Origin: Fulvivirga lutimaris
GTDB taxonomy: Bacteria; Bacteroidota; Bacteroidia; Cytophagales; Cyclobacteriaceae
NCBI RefSeq assembly: GCF_009711525.1
Contig: NZ_SMLV01000410.1
Location: 1 to 36,483, forward strand
Length of the DNA stretch: 36,483 bases
Direction: 5' to 3'
Made by a program: the position numbers and the translations under genes. Positions within the stretch are counted from its first letter, which is position 1. The number at the start of each line of letters is the position of its first letter. Shown here piece by piece: positions 17,888 to 25,899 of the stretch. The notes under the pieces were generated by a model, which was given only the letters and a program-made list of their open reading frames with translations, was not told the origin of the DNA and did not search any database.

Positions 17888-18164
17888 AATTATTGCTGTT
17901 ACAGTTTAATCCTTATTATGATAACAAATTCCGATTGGGTTCTCAAACAGCATACGTTAAGACAGCTAAGAAAGGTAAGTATTTCATGATTTTCTATTAG
18001 ACCATAACCAAGTGACACCTATTGATACTAAAGCAGCAAACATTTTAAATGAAATGTAGTAACCAGCCTTATGTATCACTTCCCGTTTAAAATGTGACTC
18101 TTCACTCCGGTGACATATGATTGAAGAGGCCTTTCCAAGACCTTTAAACAAAAGTTGAAAAAGA
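17888..18164. promoter_or_regulatory. Divergent promoter region with repeated GTGAC words
   Basis: This 277-bp gap lies between the minus-strand propeller lipoprotein and the plus-strand DUF5694 operon, so it should hold both promoters. GTGAC occurs three times on the plus strand (18012-18016, 18094-18098, 18110-18114). The word AAGTGACAC (18010-18018) also occurs upstream of the esterase-LytTR operon at 12826-12834, where it forms the odd palindrome AAGTGACACTT. A regulator site shared by the two operons is possible. Confidence 0.3.
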
Positions 18165-19031
18165 ATGAAGCAACGCATACCCTTCCTTTTGGTTCTGGTT
18201 TTATTGAATTGCACCGATTTTCCAGAACCAATTGAATTCAATTCGATAGAAAACAACCATGAATTTCAAATTAAAACTTACAGTTCCATTCCTAAAGTAA
18301 AAGTGATGGTTGTTGGCACCTATCATTTCGATCAGGAGGAAGAGAGGAATGAATTATCAGAAGAAAATCAGAAACAGATTGATAACCTAGTCAATGCCCT
18401 TGCTGAATTTAAGCCCTCAAAAGTAATCATTGAAAAACGGCCAGAATTCAAGAAAAAGTATAGTCTAATGTATAGTAAATACCAAGCCGGACAGCTCTCG
18501 ATAGATACTCTTGCTAACGAGATCTTTCAACTGGGTTTTAAAACAGCCATGAAGATGAATCATGACTCTATCTATTTCTTTGACAATCAACCGGATTTCA
18601 TAGGCTCTTTAGAGGGTTTTACTTTCGAAGGTTTAGAGCAGTACGCGGATAGTGCTGATGTTGGTTTTTATGACATTTATAAAGACCTCATCATTGAGAA
18701 TTTTGAGCACAACGAGAAACTACTTAAAAGCCAGACACTTTATGATGAGATAAAGCTCAGAAATGCACCTCAAATGCAAACCTTTAATATTGAAAGAATG
18801 CATGCTTTTGAAATAAGAGTAGGAATTGACAACAACTGGATTGGTGCTGACTGGCTCGGACGGTGGTATCAGCGAAATATCCGAATGATGGCTCACTTAC
18901 TAAAAATTTATAAACCTGATGACAGGTTATTGATTATAGTAGGTGACAATCATAAATGGGTACTTGAGCAATTAATGAATAATACGCCCGACTTTGAGGT
19001 AGTATCAAGCTTTGAATACCTTAATAAATAA
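18165..19031 (+). CDS. DUF5694-family lipoprotein (TraB/EreA-like fold)
   Basis: A 288-residue protein with a lipoprotein-like signal (VLLNC, Cys16). The body begins VKVMVVGTYHFDQEEERNE (His54), continues NLVNALAEFKPSKVIIEKRP and SKYQAGQLSIDTLANEIFQL, and ends IIVGDNHKWVLEQLMNN (His263). This matches DUF5694, a Bacteroidota family distantly related to TraB/PrgY and erythromycin-esterase-like proteins, whose GxxH and GDxH motifs probably bind metal. It is the first gene of a plus-strand run; the next start codon follows after 7 bp. Enzymatic activity is unproven. A decayed partial copy of this gene lies 3.8 kb downstream. Confidence 0.82.
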   Translation: MKQRIPFLLVLVLLNCTDFPEPIEFNSIENNHEFQIKTYSSIPKVKVMVVGTYHFDQEEERNELSEENQKQIDNLVNALAEFKPSKVIIEKRPEFKKKYSLMYSKYQAGQLSIDTLANEIFQLGFKTAMKMNHDSIYFFDNQPDFIGSLEGFTFEGLEQYADSADVGFYDIYKDLIIENFEHNEKLLKSQTLYDEIKLRNAPQMQTFNIERMHAFEIRVGIDNNWIGADWLGRWYQRNIRMMAHLLKIYKPDDRLLIIVGDNHKWVLEQLMNNTPDFEVVSSFEYLNK

Positions 19032-19038
19032 AAGTGCC

Positions 19039-20187
19039 ATGAAGAAAATAATACCAATTATACTATTGTTTTGCTACAACTCAACCAATGCCCAAAATGG
19101 AGTTGAATATGTAACTGAGGAAGTTAAATTACAATCAAAAACTCTTGATGAAGAAAGAGTTTTAACTATTTATAGGCCTGCAAACCTTGATTCAAACTCC
19201 CCCATTACAACCATCTATCTACTCGATGGTGAATGGAATTTCAACTACACAAAAGGCCTAATCGATTTGCTGATCCGCTGGGAGCGTATTCCTAATGTGG
19301 CATTAGTTTCCATTAAAAATGTAAATAGAACAAGAGACTTCACACCAAGTGAGGATGAAGCAAGATTTCCGGGTAGTGGTGGCGCTGAGCAATTTCTGAG
19401 CTTTATGCAATCCGAATTAATACCACATATTGAGGAAACCCATTTCAAAAGCTCAAACAGGCTAATTATAGGTCACAGCTTTGGTGGACTGTTTGCCCTC
19501 TTTGTGCTCTTTGAAGAGGCCGATCTATTTAACGGTTACGTTGCTATTAGCCCAAGCACCTGGTGGAAGGATAAATTTCTTTTCAACCCCGAATACCAGA
19601 ACGCTCAAATAAAGAATCATCCTATGGTTTACATATCTACAGGTGAATTTGACCGTGGAAATGTCGCTTCTAATTTGGAGTATTATGAATGGTTAAAATC
19701 TAACAATTTAGATGACCAAATGACACTTATTTATGATTCAAACAGGGGAGAAAGCCATTTTTCAAATGTAAGTATCAGCATTCACAAAGGTCTTAGCCAC
19801 TACTTTCCGGGGCCTGAACTAAAGACCATGATAGCAGATACTTATGCGGATGAAGGGCTAGCGTCACTAAAGCCGTGGTACACCGAGCTAGAAAAAAGTA
19901 TGAACGGTCGCTTAATTCCTCCTACTGAAAGTATACTTGAAATTGCTGCCGAACTTTATAGAAATAAAAAGAATAAAGACGCCTTAAGTTTGCTTCAGTG
20001 GTTTGAGAATATCGTACCTGATAATGGTAACGTTCATTATTATATTGGAGCAATAGCGTCAGATGAAGGACAAAAAGATCTGGCAATGACTCATTATAAT
20101 AAAGCGCTATTGCTTAATATGCCTGAACGAATGAAAATTATAATCCGAAAAAATATTGAAAAACTCAAAACTGATAGTAATGATTAA
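19039..20187 (+). CDS. Exported alpha/beta-hydrolase esterase with TPR tail
   Basis: The start chosen is the ATG at 19039, because it gives a clean signal peptide (MKKIIPIILLF...NAQ) just after the previous stop; an upstream ATG at 19012 would overlap that gene. The protein has 382 residues. The Fes/IroE-like esterase domain (about 20-275) shows RVLTIYRPANLDSNSPITTI, nucleophile elbow GHSFGG (Ser147), acid in STGEFD (Glu203 or Asp205) and His240 in GESHFSN. The last 90 residues form TPR-like helices (AAELYRNKKNKDALSLLQWF; AIASDEGQKDLAMTHYNKAL). This layout is common in Bacteroidota periplasmic esterases. The next gene overlaps it by 8 bp, so the two are translationally coupled. Confidence 0.88.
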   Translation: MKKIIPIILLFCYNSTNAQNGVEYVTEEVKLQSKTLDEERVLTIYRPANLDSNSPITTIYLLDGEWNFNYTKGLIDLLIRWERIPNVALVSIKNVNRTRDFTPSEDEARFPGSGGAEQFLSFMQSELIPHIEETHFKSSNRLIIGHSFGGLFALFVLFEEADLFNGYVAISPSTWWKDKFLFNPEYQNAQIKNHPMVYISTGEFDRGNVASNLEYYEWLKSNNLDDQMTLIYDSNRGESHFSNVSISIHKGLSHYFPGPELKTMIADTYADEGLASLKPWYTELEKSMNGRLIPPTESILEIAAELYRNKKNKDALSLLQWFENIVPDNGNVHYYIGAIASDEGQKDLAMTHYNKALLLNMPERMKIIIRKNIEKLKTDSND

Positions 20188-21004
20188 AACTGTATTTGTT
20201 TCATTGATTCTAATCTGTTGCACCTTTACTGTCAGTCCTGGACAAGTCAGTTTTGACCGATTGTCTGATAACGTTTTTCACATTAATGCAGATGATGATA
20301 AAACTTCTGTAAAGTCTTTATTAATCGTTAAAAATAACAACGGAGTGCTTGTTGACGCTATGTATGGCGAATATGGGAAATCAATCAAGTCCTATTTGGA
20401 TAAGAATGACATAGTTCTTGAATATATCATCAACACACATTACCATGGGGACCATACACAAGGCAATTCAAACTTTGACAATACTACTATTATAGCCCAT
20501 CAAAATACCTTGAGCAATATTGAAAATAAAGCTCAATATGGCCCCGAAGAACCTTTTGATAAGGAATACTGGCCAAATCTATTGATTACAGATTCTCTGC
20601 TGCTTTCATTTGAAGGAATTGAAATCAATATATTCCATCTCGGTAAAGGGCACACTAATGGCGATGCTATTGTACATATTCCAGAATTCAATTTAGTTGA
20701 TTTAGGAGATATAATTCTCGCTCCTGAGGCGCTTCCTTACGCATCAGATCCAAAAAACTTGATAAGTGTACTAGATGCGATTTCAGAAAAAATAAATGAA
20801 CAAACAATAATAGTCACAGGACATGGAGCCTTAGCAAACAAAAGCGATCTTCATGCTCTTGTTAAAATTATGAAAGATACTATTGATTATGTGCAAGGTG
20901 GTAAAGACATTACCAGTTTTCCTGCGGAATGGAATTCTTGGAATAGTCAGTTTATAGATATGCCGACTTGGCTAGGGATGCTTACCAAGTACTATAAAAA
21001 GTAA
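20180..21004 (+). CDS. Exported metallo-beta-lactamase-fold hydrolase
   Basis: The start chosen is the ATG at 20180, giving signal peptide MIKTVFVSLILICCTFTVSP and an 8-bp overlap with the esterase gene; 274 residues. All metal ligands are present: HYHGDH (His87, His89, Asp91, His92), His158 in GKGHTNGDA, Asp177 in DLGDI and His215 in TGHG. It therefore should bind two zinc ions and be catalytically active. Substrate could be a lactam, lactone, or phospho/thioester; resemblance to exported class B enzymes does not prove beta-lactamase activity. Its coupling to an esterase argues for consecutive steps on one extracellular compound. Confidence 0.88.
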   Translation: MIKTVFVSLILICCTFTVSPGQVSFDRLSDNVFHINADDDKTSVKSLLIVKNNNGVLVDAMYGEYGKSIKSYLDKNDIVLEYIINTHYHGDHTQGNSNFDNTTIIAHQNTLSNIENKAQYGPEEPFDKEYWPNLLITDSLLLSFEGIEINIFHLGKGHTNGDAIVHIPEFNLVDLGDIILAPEALPYASDPKNLISVLDAISEKINEQTIIVTGHGALANKSDLHALVKIMKDTIDYVQGGKDITSFPAEWNSWNSQFIDMPTWLGMLTKYYKK

Positions 21005-21056
21005 ATTTTAGTTGGTTGATGAGGACAGCGACATGAATGGTGTAAAAATATAGCCT

Positions 21057-22067
21057 ATGAAACTAAAACTGACATTTCTATTCTTACTCTTTTGTTACTT
21101 TAACTCATTAGGTCAAATTTTGACCAATTCTTCTGTTGATTCAACCGTGTATTACTCCTTTCATATCGATTATTGGGTAAACCTCCACCATTTTCTCTAC
21201 CAAAAAGCTAAAGGAAGTCAAATTGCAAAGCTTCAAGAAGATGGTTTAGAGTTCCAGGACATAGGTGAATCTGATATTTATGCTTCACTCAGTAAACACC
21301 AAAGACAGCAGCTCGATAATTCAATTAAGTTTTATGCCCAAAACCTTATCCAAAAAGACCTTCTTAGAGATTTAGGGGAAATCCGAGTTTGGCTACAGAA
21401 TCATAAAAACAGTCACAAAATAAAGGACACCTTGATATCGAGGGAGTATACAGACATATTGAATAATGCTTCAGAAGTTTATAAAAACACTTTTTGGCCT
21501 GTTCATAAGTCTCACAATTTAAAAGTCCTTCAAAAACACATTGATTTAATAAAAGATATTGAATCTCCAGTAATACCAAAAATAGAGAAGCTCTCATTAA
21601 ACAAGTGGCCGGCTAATAGCAAGGTAAGGATTGATTTAACGGTTTATGGCAATTATGCTGGAGCTTACACACCGTCACGCCCAAGAATGAACATTTTTAT
21701 CTCTACAATAGACCCTAGGGCACTAACCTTAAGTTTTGTAGAAACAATATTTCATGAAGGTTCGCACTTATTATTTAATTATGGTGGGCCCTGGAGGGGT
21801 GGAATAACCGAGATCTTCGAACAAAATAAACTTGCAATAGATTATCCAATACATCTTTGGCATGCAAGCTTGTTTTACTTATGTGGAAAAATTTGCAAGG
21901 AGGAGTTTTCCAAAAAAGGCTTTGATGATTATATAATATTGATGTTTGACAGGAACATTTTTTCAGAATATAGAAAGGATAAACATCTTTTGACGCTAAA
22001 TAGATATTATGCTGACAAAATAACTTTCGCTGAAGCAATTACCGAAATGTTAAATTATTTAAAATGA
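21057..22067 (+). CDS. Exported HExxH (zincin-like) protein of unknown family
   Basis: A 336-residue protein with signal peptide (FLFLLFCYFNSLGQ). I do not recognise the family. Near residue 233 it has FVETIFHEGSHLLF, a full HExxH zinc-binding motif (His233, Glu234, His237). GGITEIFEQN follows about 13 residues later with glutamates that could supply the third ligand, then IHLWHASLFYLCGKI. The N-terminal 200 residues are mostly helical and charged. It lies 52 bp after the metallo-beta-lactamase-fold gene, same strand, and may belong to that operon. A secreted metallopeptidase is the simplest reading; the motif alone does not prove peptidase activity. Confidence 0.72.
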   Translation: MKLKLTFLFLLFCYFNSLGQILTNSSVDSTVYYSFHIDYWVNLHHFLYQKAKGSQIAKLQEDGLEFQDIGESDIYASLSKHQRQQLDNSIKFYAQNLIQKDLLRDLGEIRVWLQNHKNSHKIKDTLISREYTDILNNASEVYKNTFWPVHKSHNLKVLQKHIDLIKDIESPVIPKIEKLSLNKWPANSKVRIDLTVYGNYAGAYTPSRPRMNIFISTIDPRALTLSFVETIFHEGSHLLFNYGGPWRGGITEIFEQNKLAIDYPIHLWHASLFYLCGKICKEEFSKKGFDDYIILMFDRNIFSEYRKDKHLLTLNRYYADKITFAEAITEMLNYLK

Positions 22068-22107
22068 TGGCTCCTCATTAGAATCAATCTAACAAAACGA
22101 AGCTAAT

Positions 22108-22539
22108 ATGAGCCCGAGTATTAAAACTGCCCTTTTTAAAACCACACGATGTGCATGGGTTTTAGTGTCACTTGCAATATTATTTGGCAGCTGTGAAGAG
22201 CTGGATAACCCCTCTGCTAATACAATCAAATTAGTTGAGTTACTTACCCTAAATGATCTTGACACAGATGACTTTATTGTGGATTTTCAATTCGACACGA
22301 ATGGGATTCTGTGGGTTGCATCCTTCTATGGTGATCTATAGCGAATAGCCAACAATGGCACAGTTATATTCAACGAACTCAACTTTCCACTTTAAAGCGA
22401 TAGAATCAATGATTTATTTATTGATTCCAAGAACAGAGTTTGGATTGCCACTAACAATGGTTTTGCTAAATATACAGATAGTGTAGATGCAGGTTTCTAC
22501 GACAATTACAAAAGCCTTATTATAGACACTTTAATCTAA
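22108..22539 (+). pseudogene. Broken sensor-propeller lipoprotein fused to a DUF5694 remnant
   Basis: The frame starts with a lipoprotein signal (LAILFGSC) and runs into blade-like repeats DTNGILWVASFYGDL and INDLFIDSKNRVWIATNNGF, the pattern of two-component-regulator propellers (Reg_prop). In-frame stops at 22339 (TAG) and 22393 (TAA) break it; between and after them the same frame still reads as propeller. From about 22469 the translation becomes YTDSVDAGFYDNYKSLIID, matching YADSADVGFYDIYKDLIIE of the DUF5694 protein upstream (18643-18733). The junction therefore joins two unrelated genes. Only the first 77 codons could be translated. Clearly a relic, unless the stops are sequencing errors. 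Confidence 0.72.
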
Positions 22540-22675
22540 CGAAAACCTCTTAAAAGCCTAAAATGATAACCATTATGGCTCATTCAGTTGACATTTATTA
22601 AAGTACTGCTATATTCTACAATCGATGCATGGCGACCGGCCTATTCAATGGGTTGAGTTAACTAAAACTAAAGAC
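22540..22675 (+). pseudogene. Decayed 3' portion of a DUF5694 gene
   Basis: Continuing from the composite relic, AACGAAAACCTCTTAAAAGCC aligns with the DUF5694 gene near 18712-18732. Further on ATGGCTCATTCAGTTGACAT aligns near 18897, and GGCGACC...AATGGGTTGAG near 18942-18966 (the GDNHKWVLEQ end). About 150 bp of the parental gene between these blocks appears lost, and frames are broken. The second half of the match is weaker than the first. Confidence 0.5.
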
Positions 22676-22681
22676 AACGAA

Positions 22682-23200
22682 TCAATTATTCTCATCAAAG
22701 TCCTTCAGTGCCTCCTCAAAACGAGGAGAATATTTTAGCGACTGGAGAGACCAGGGGGTCAAATCCATTTGCTCAGCTATCTTGCCGTTCTCAATCTTAA
22801 ACCAGGAGGTAATCAATCTACGCTCACCTGTGGCCAGGTCGATACTTGCCCCTTTAATAGCAAATACATTTTCATCAATATCAAAAGCTTTGTAATCAAT
22901 CTCGAAGTCCCAGCCTGTTTTAGGATCAAATACTGGTGCAAACCAACCTCGCAATGTATCCAAACTAATATTTTCATTGACCGCTCCCCATACTGGGTCT
23001 GAATAAAGGACAGGGTCTTTATAAAGTGCCGCGAATGAATCAATATTCCTTTCATTCTTGATCACATTAATGAAGGTATCTGCAAATTTCTCTAGGTCTT
23101 CTGTTTCCCTTTTCCCAGAACACCCTATTAATATTATTATAAGGAGCCAAGCCATAGAATTTATACTTTTTCTTATAATTTCATGTTTATTTTTATTCAT
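22682..23200 (-). CDS. NTF2/SnoaL-like lipoprotein
   Basis: A 172-residue lipoprotein (LIIILIGC, Cys27; if translation starts at Met16 the signal is more compact). The body is a typical NTF2-like cone: ADTFINVIKNERNIDSFAAL, LYSDPVWGAV, DTLRGWFAPVF, VFAIKGASIDLATGERRLIT and SWFKIENGKIAEQMDLTPWS. Such domains bind small hydrophobic ligands or act as simple isomerases/hydrolases; no catalytic set can be named here. It is monocistronic, downstream of a long gene-free stretch and convergent with the relic at 22108-22675. The NTF2-like fold also occurs in the N-terminus of the propeller lipoprotein at 16184. Confidence 0.78.
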   Translation of the reverse strand: MNKNKHEIIRKSINSMAWLLIIILIGCSGKRETEDLEKFADTFINVIKNERNIDSFAALYKDPVLYSDPVWGAVNENISLDTLRGWFAPVFDPKTGWDFEIDYKAFDIDENVFAIKGASIDLATGERRLITSWFKIENGKIAEQMDLTPWSLQSLKYSPRFEEALKDFDENN

Positions 23201-23873
23201 TGTGATAACATTAAATCTGTATTACAAATAGATAAATTGAGCATTTGGCCAAGTACGTTAAAATTCATAATCGAGTTTTAGTTACTACTAATCATTTTAT
23301 ACGGATTCGCTGAATCAGCAGAAGATAAACGACATTTAACTCAATGCAAGCATACTAACTAGAATCAACAAGGCGATTCCTAGTTGAATAATTATGGTTT
23401 AATAGCCAATACTAGGATAACCGCCATTGTGAATCCTGATAAAAGCAAGCATATTAGTACCCATCAAATTTATTTACAAACCTCTTTCCACTTATTGTTT
23501 TAAATAAAATAAGCAAGGCAGCTATAAAACCTCACTTTCGTTTAGTATTTAGCATCACTGCAACTTATCTTTTTAAAAAATCTAATTTCAAGATTAAGAT
23601 TGATATCATTCATAATGAAGATTTAATAGTTATTTACAAAAAACCCATATCTATACTCCATTGATTCTTGATGACTAAATATTACTACGATAAGGTTAAT
23701 TTTTCAATTACTGGCTCAGTCGGCTTTTTAGCAGATGCCTGAAGGCAATTTTTATAAAAAAAGGCATATTATTTTAATGAACTTTCGGGGTGTAATTGAT
23801 TTTAATATATCTTAAAAAATTATAGGGCATCATAACTCCACAGTCAGCAATAGTCTAATGAGTTTATGGAAGT
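23201..23873. other. Gene-free AT-rich stretch
   Basis: About 670 bp without a credible reading frame on either strand. It contains the promoter region of the NTF2-like gene (next to 23200) and the tail of the second SusCD operon. A small TGCC/GGCA hairpin followed by ATTTTTAT near 23736-23755 has no gene in front of it. I saw no recognisable gene remnant, RNA or repeat. Confidence 0.5.
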
Positions 23874-23907
23874 AAAATGCACTAGAGCAAAAGCTCTAAT
23901 GCATTTT
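23874..23907 (-). terminator. Terminator of the second SusC-SusD operon
   Basis: A 15-bp stem with one mismatch (23874-23888 with 23893-23907), loop AAAA, ending in TTTT on the minus strand. It lies about 20 bp past the stop of the Calx-beta lipoprotein gene. Confidence 0.75.
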
Positions 23908-23927
23908 AACAGTCATGAATAAAGAGT

Positions 23928-24440
23928 TTAGTCTATATCACTAATAATTACAGTGGCATTTCTAAGGATATCAAGTCCCCCTCTCCCTACTGCAAATGTC
24001 TCTCCACTCTCATTTACAGCATTAGTTAGTGTAATGGTAAGGGTCTTCTCGCCATCAGCAACATTATCTGTCAAAAGTGTAATATCAATATCTCCGTGTA
24101 TCAAGGTATTTACATCACCATCATTTATTGGTAGCAACACTTGGCCACCCGAAGCACTAGCTCCATCTATAGAGTAGTCCACACCAAAAACAGCAGTACC
24201 TGATAGTGTGTAACTAACGGTTATATCAGAAAGTGATCCAGTTGGATTCTCGACCTCAAATGAAGCAGAACCATCATCCTCGGAAACTGACACATCGCTA
24301 AGATTAACGGAAGTTCCAGGAGCATTAAAGGCCACATATCCAGGCAAATCCTGAAGAACAAAGCCTTGATCTTCTAAGTCATAGTCCTCACAAGACATGA
24401 GTACACCTAGTGAGAGTATTATTGTATATATCTTTTTCAT
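23928..24440 (-). CDS. Small Calx-beta-like lipoprotein of the second SusCD operon
   Basis: A 170-residue lipoprotein (LGVLMSC, Cys17). Residues about 48-168 form a Calx-beta-like domain: SVSEDDGSASFEVENPTG, VSYTLSGTAVFGVDYSIDG, LTDNVADGEKTLTITLTNA and a final ATVIISDID strand. Calx-beta domains bind calcium through such acidic loops and are common in exported adhesive proteins. It is the third gene of the operon, 8 bp after susD, in the same slot as the unrelated lipoprotein of the first operon. A surface accessory that helps capture the ligand is likely. Confidence 0.8.
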   Translation of the reverse strand: MKKIYTIILSLGVLMSCEDYDLEDQGFVLQDLPGYVAFNAPGTSVNLSDVSVSEDDGSASFEVENPTGSLSDITVSYTLSGTAVFGVDYSIDGASASGGQVLLPINDGDVNTLIHGDIDITLLTDNVADGEKTLTITLTNAVNESGETFAVGRGGLDILRNATVIISDID

Positions 24441-24448
24441 AATCTTTC

Positions 24449-25888
24449 TTATTGTTTTTCAAACCACATTGGCGTATCAGTTGCCTCATTCGCTGGCGTA
24501 TTCGGATTAGAGCTCACCTCATCCGGTGGGTATGTAAACCTCTTCAAATATGTTGTAATAGATGAAGCCGGTGGTGTCGGTAGCTCTGGATAAGCGTTTC
24601 TTCTTACCGTATTCCAAGCCAGTACTGGTCTCAAAAGTGCTTCCAAGTACTGCTGCTCATAGATAGAGTTTTCTGTGACAGCACCTAAACTGTTAATATA
24701 GCTATCTATCTCAGTGGTGCTAAGTCTTAAGCAAGGTCCGTCAACAACATTTCCATCTGCACATGGAATATCTTGACCATAAAAGCTAAGCACTTGAGAC
24801 ATCCCCTGATCGAACATAGCCTGAGCGTCTTCTGTAGTTACTCCTTTTAAAGCTAGCTCAGCTCTATAAAAGCTAATCTCAGCAGGTGTGAACCATACAT
24901 CTGGAAAATCTGGTCTAATGATATTATTAGAATATACTGCAGTGTTTGGGTCCGGAAATGTTCCAGGCTCATTACCTCCTCCATTATTAGGATCATAGAA
25001 TAACAGTGAAGCTCTTGGGTCATTGTTACCTGTTACCAAATCATACATTACTTCAGATGGACCATGAACCTGTTGTGATTGATTATCCGGACCGAAAAAA
25101 GATGTGACAATATTATGATACGCATTTTGTGCACCTGCCTGTCCTGAATATATTAGCATAGCTGTTTCATCATTTGAATCAATGACAGGCTGTGATAATG
25201 CTGCTACCAACTCAGAGTCTACCGAAGTATCTCTGTTACGGATCATCATCAACACACGTATCTTGAGAGAGTTAGCAAACTTCCTCCACATCGTCATATC
25301 TCCACCATAAATCATATCACCCGTAGCAACATTGAAAACACCCTCTGTTGGAATATTATCTATCAACATCATGGCATCATCCAATTTCGCGACTACGCCT
25401 CTCAAAATGGTCTCTTGGTTATCGAAAATAGGTGCTGGATAATTTTGCCCATCCAAAGCCTGTGTGTATGGGCCGTTTTCCCAAATACTAGTTATATCAT
25501 AGAATACCATTGCTGATAATATCTCAGCTATTGCCGCTACATTATTACTAGTAGCTCCTGCAGCGCGTGCATCCTCCTCTACTTGTTTTAGGTTACCAAG
25601 TGCCAAAGCATACATCATTGACCAGGCATTTCCAGTTAAAAATACAGATACATTTCCGTTCAATGGTGAATTAAAATTAGCTGACATTTGCTGAGAAACA
25701 TCAGTAATTCTTGTTCCCAATTCTGAAACTGATCGTGCCGAATATTGAACAATAACATAGGGCAATACAACATTAGGATCTGCCGATGTAGCCGCCAATG
25801 GGTCTTTGTTGATATCTAAGGTGTCATCACATGAAAATGAAACTATGATCAACACCAGACTTAATAAGTATATTTTTATATTTTTCAT
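24449..25888 (-). CDS. susD-like: SusD/RagB-like nutrient-binding lipoprotein, second operon
   Basis: A 479-residue lipoprotein (LIIVSFSC, Cys20), followed by DDTLDINKDPLAATSADPNV and LPYVIVQYSAR as in PF12771-type SusD proteins. Further family features are WSMMYALALGNLKQVEEDAR, AEILSAMVFYDITSIWENGP, FANSLKIRVLMMIRNRDTSV and RAELALKGVTTEDAQAMFDQ. It is the surface lid of the SusC transporter encoded 11 bp upstream. Low similarity to the first SusD in the window implies a different ligand. A cysteine pair near CADGNVVDGPC (about residues 377-387) may form a disulfide. Confidence 0.93.
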   Translation of the reverse strand: MKNIKIYLLSLVLIIVSFSCDDTLDINKDPLAATSADPNVVLPYVIVQYSARSVSELGTRITDVSQQMSANFNSPLNGNVSVFLTGNAWSMMYALALGNLKQVEEDARAAGATSNNVAAIAEILSAMVFYDITSIWENGPYTQALDGQNYPAPIFDNQETILRGVVAKLDDAMMLIDNIPTEGVFNVATGDMIYGGDMTMWRKFANSLKIRVLMMIRNRDTSVDSELVAALSQPVIDSNDETAMLIYSGQAGAQNAYHNIVTSFFGPDNQSQQVHGPSEVMYDLVTGNNDPRASLLFYDPNNGGGNEPGTFPDPNTAVYSNNIIRPDFPDVWFTPAEISFYRAELALKGVTTEDAQAMFDQGMSQVLSFYGQDIPCADGNVVDGPCLRLSTTEIDSYINSLGAVTENSIYEQQYLEALLRPVLAWNTVRRNAYPELPTPPASSITTYLKRFTYPPDEVSSNPNTPANEATDTPMWFEKQ

Positions 25889-25899
25889 TTTATTGATTT

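Noticed and set aside
20180-21004. Naming the metallo-beta-lactamase-fold protein as an antibiotic resistance enzyme
   Set aside because: The metal site is intact but shared by many hydrolases; nothing in the sequence or context shows beta-lactam hydrolysis.
23736-23755. Small plus-strand hairpin followed by T-rich DNA
   Set aside because: Stem of only four pairs and no plus-strand gene in front of it.
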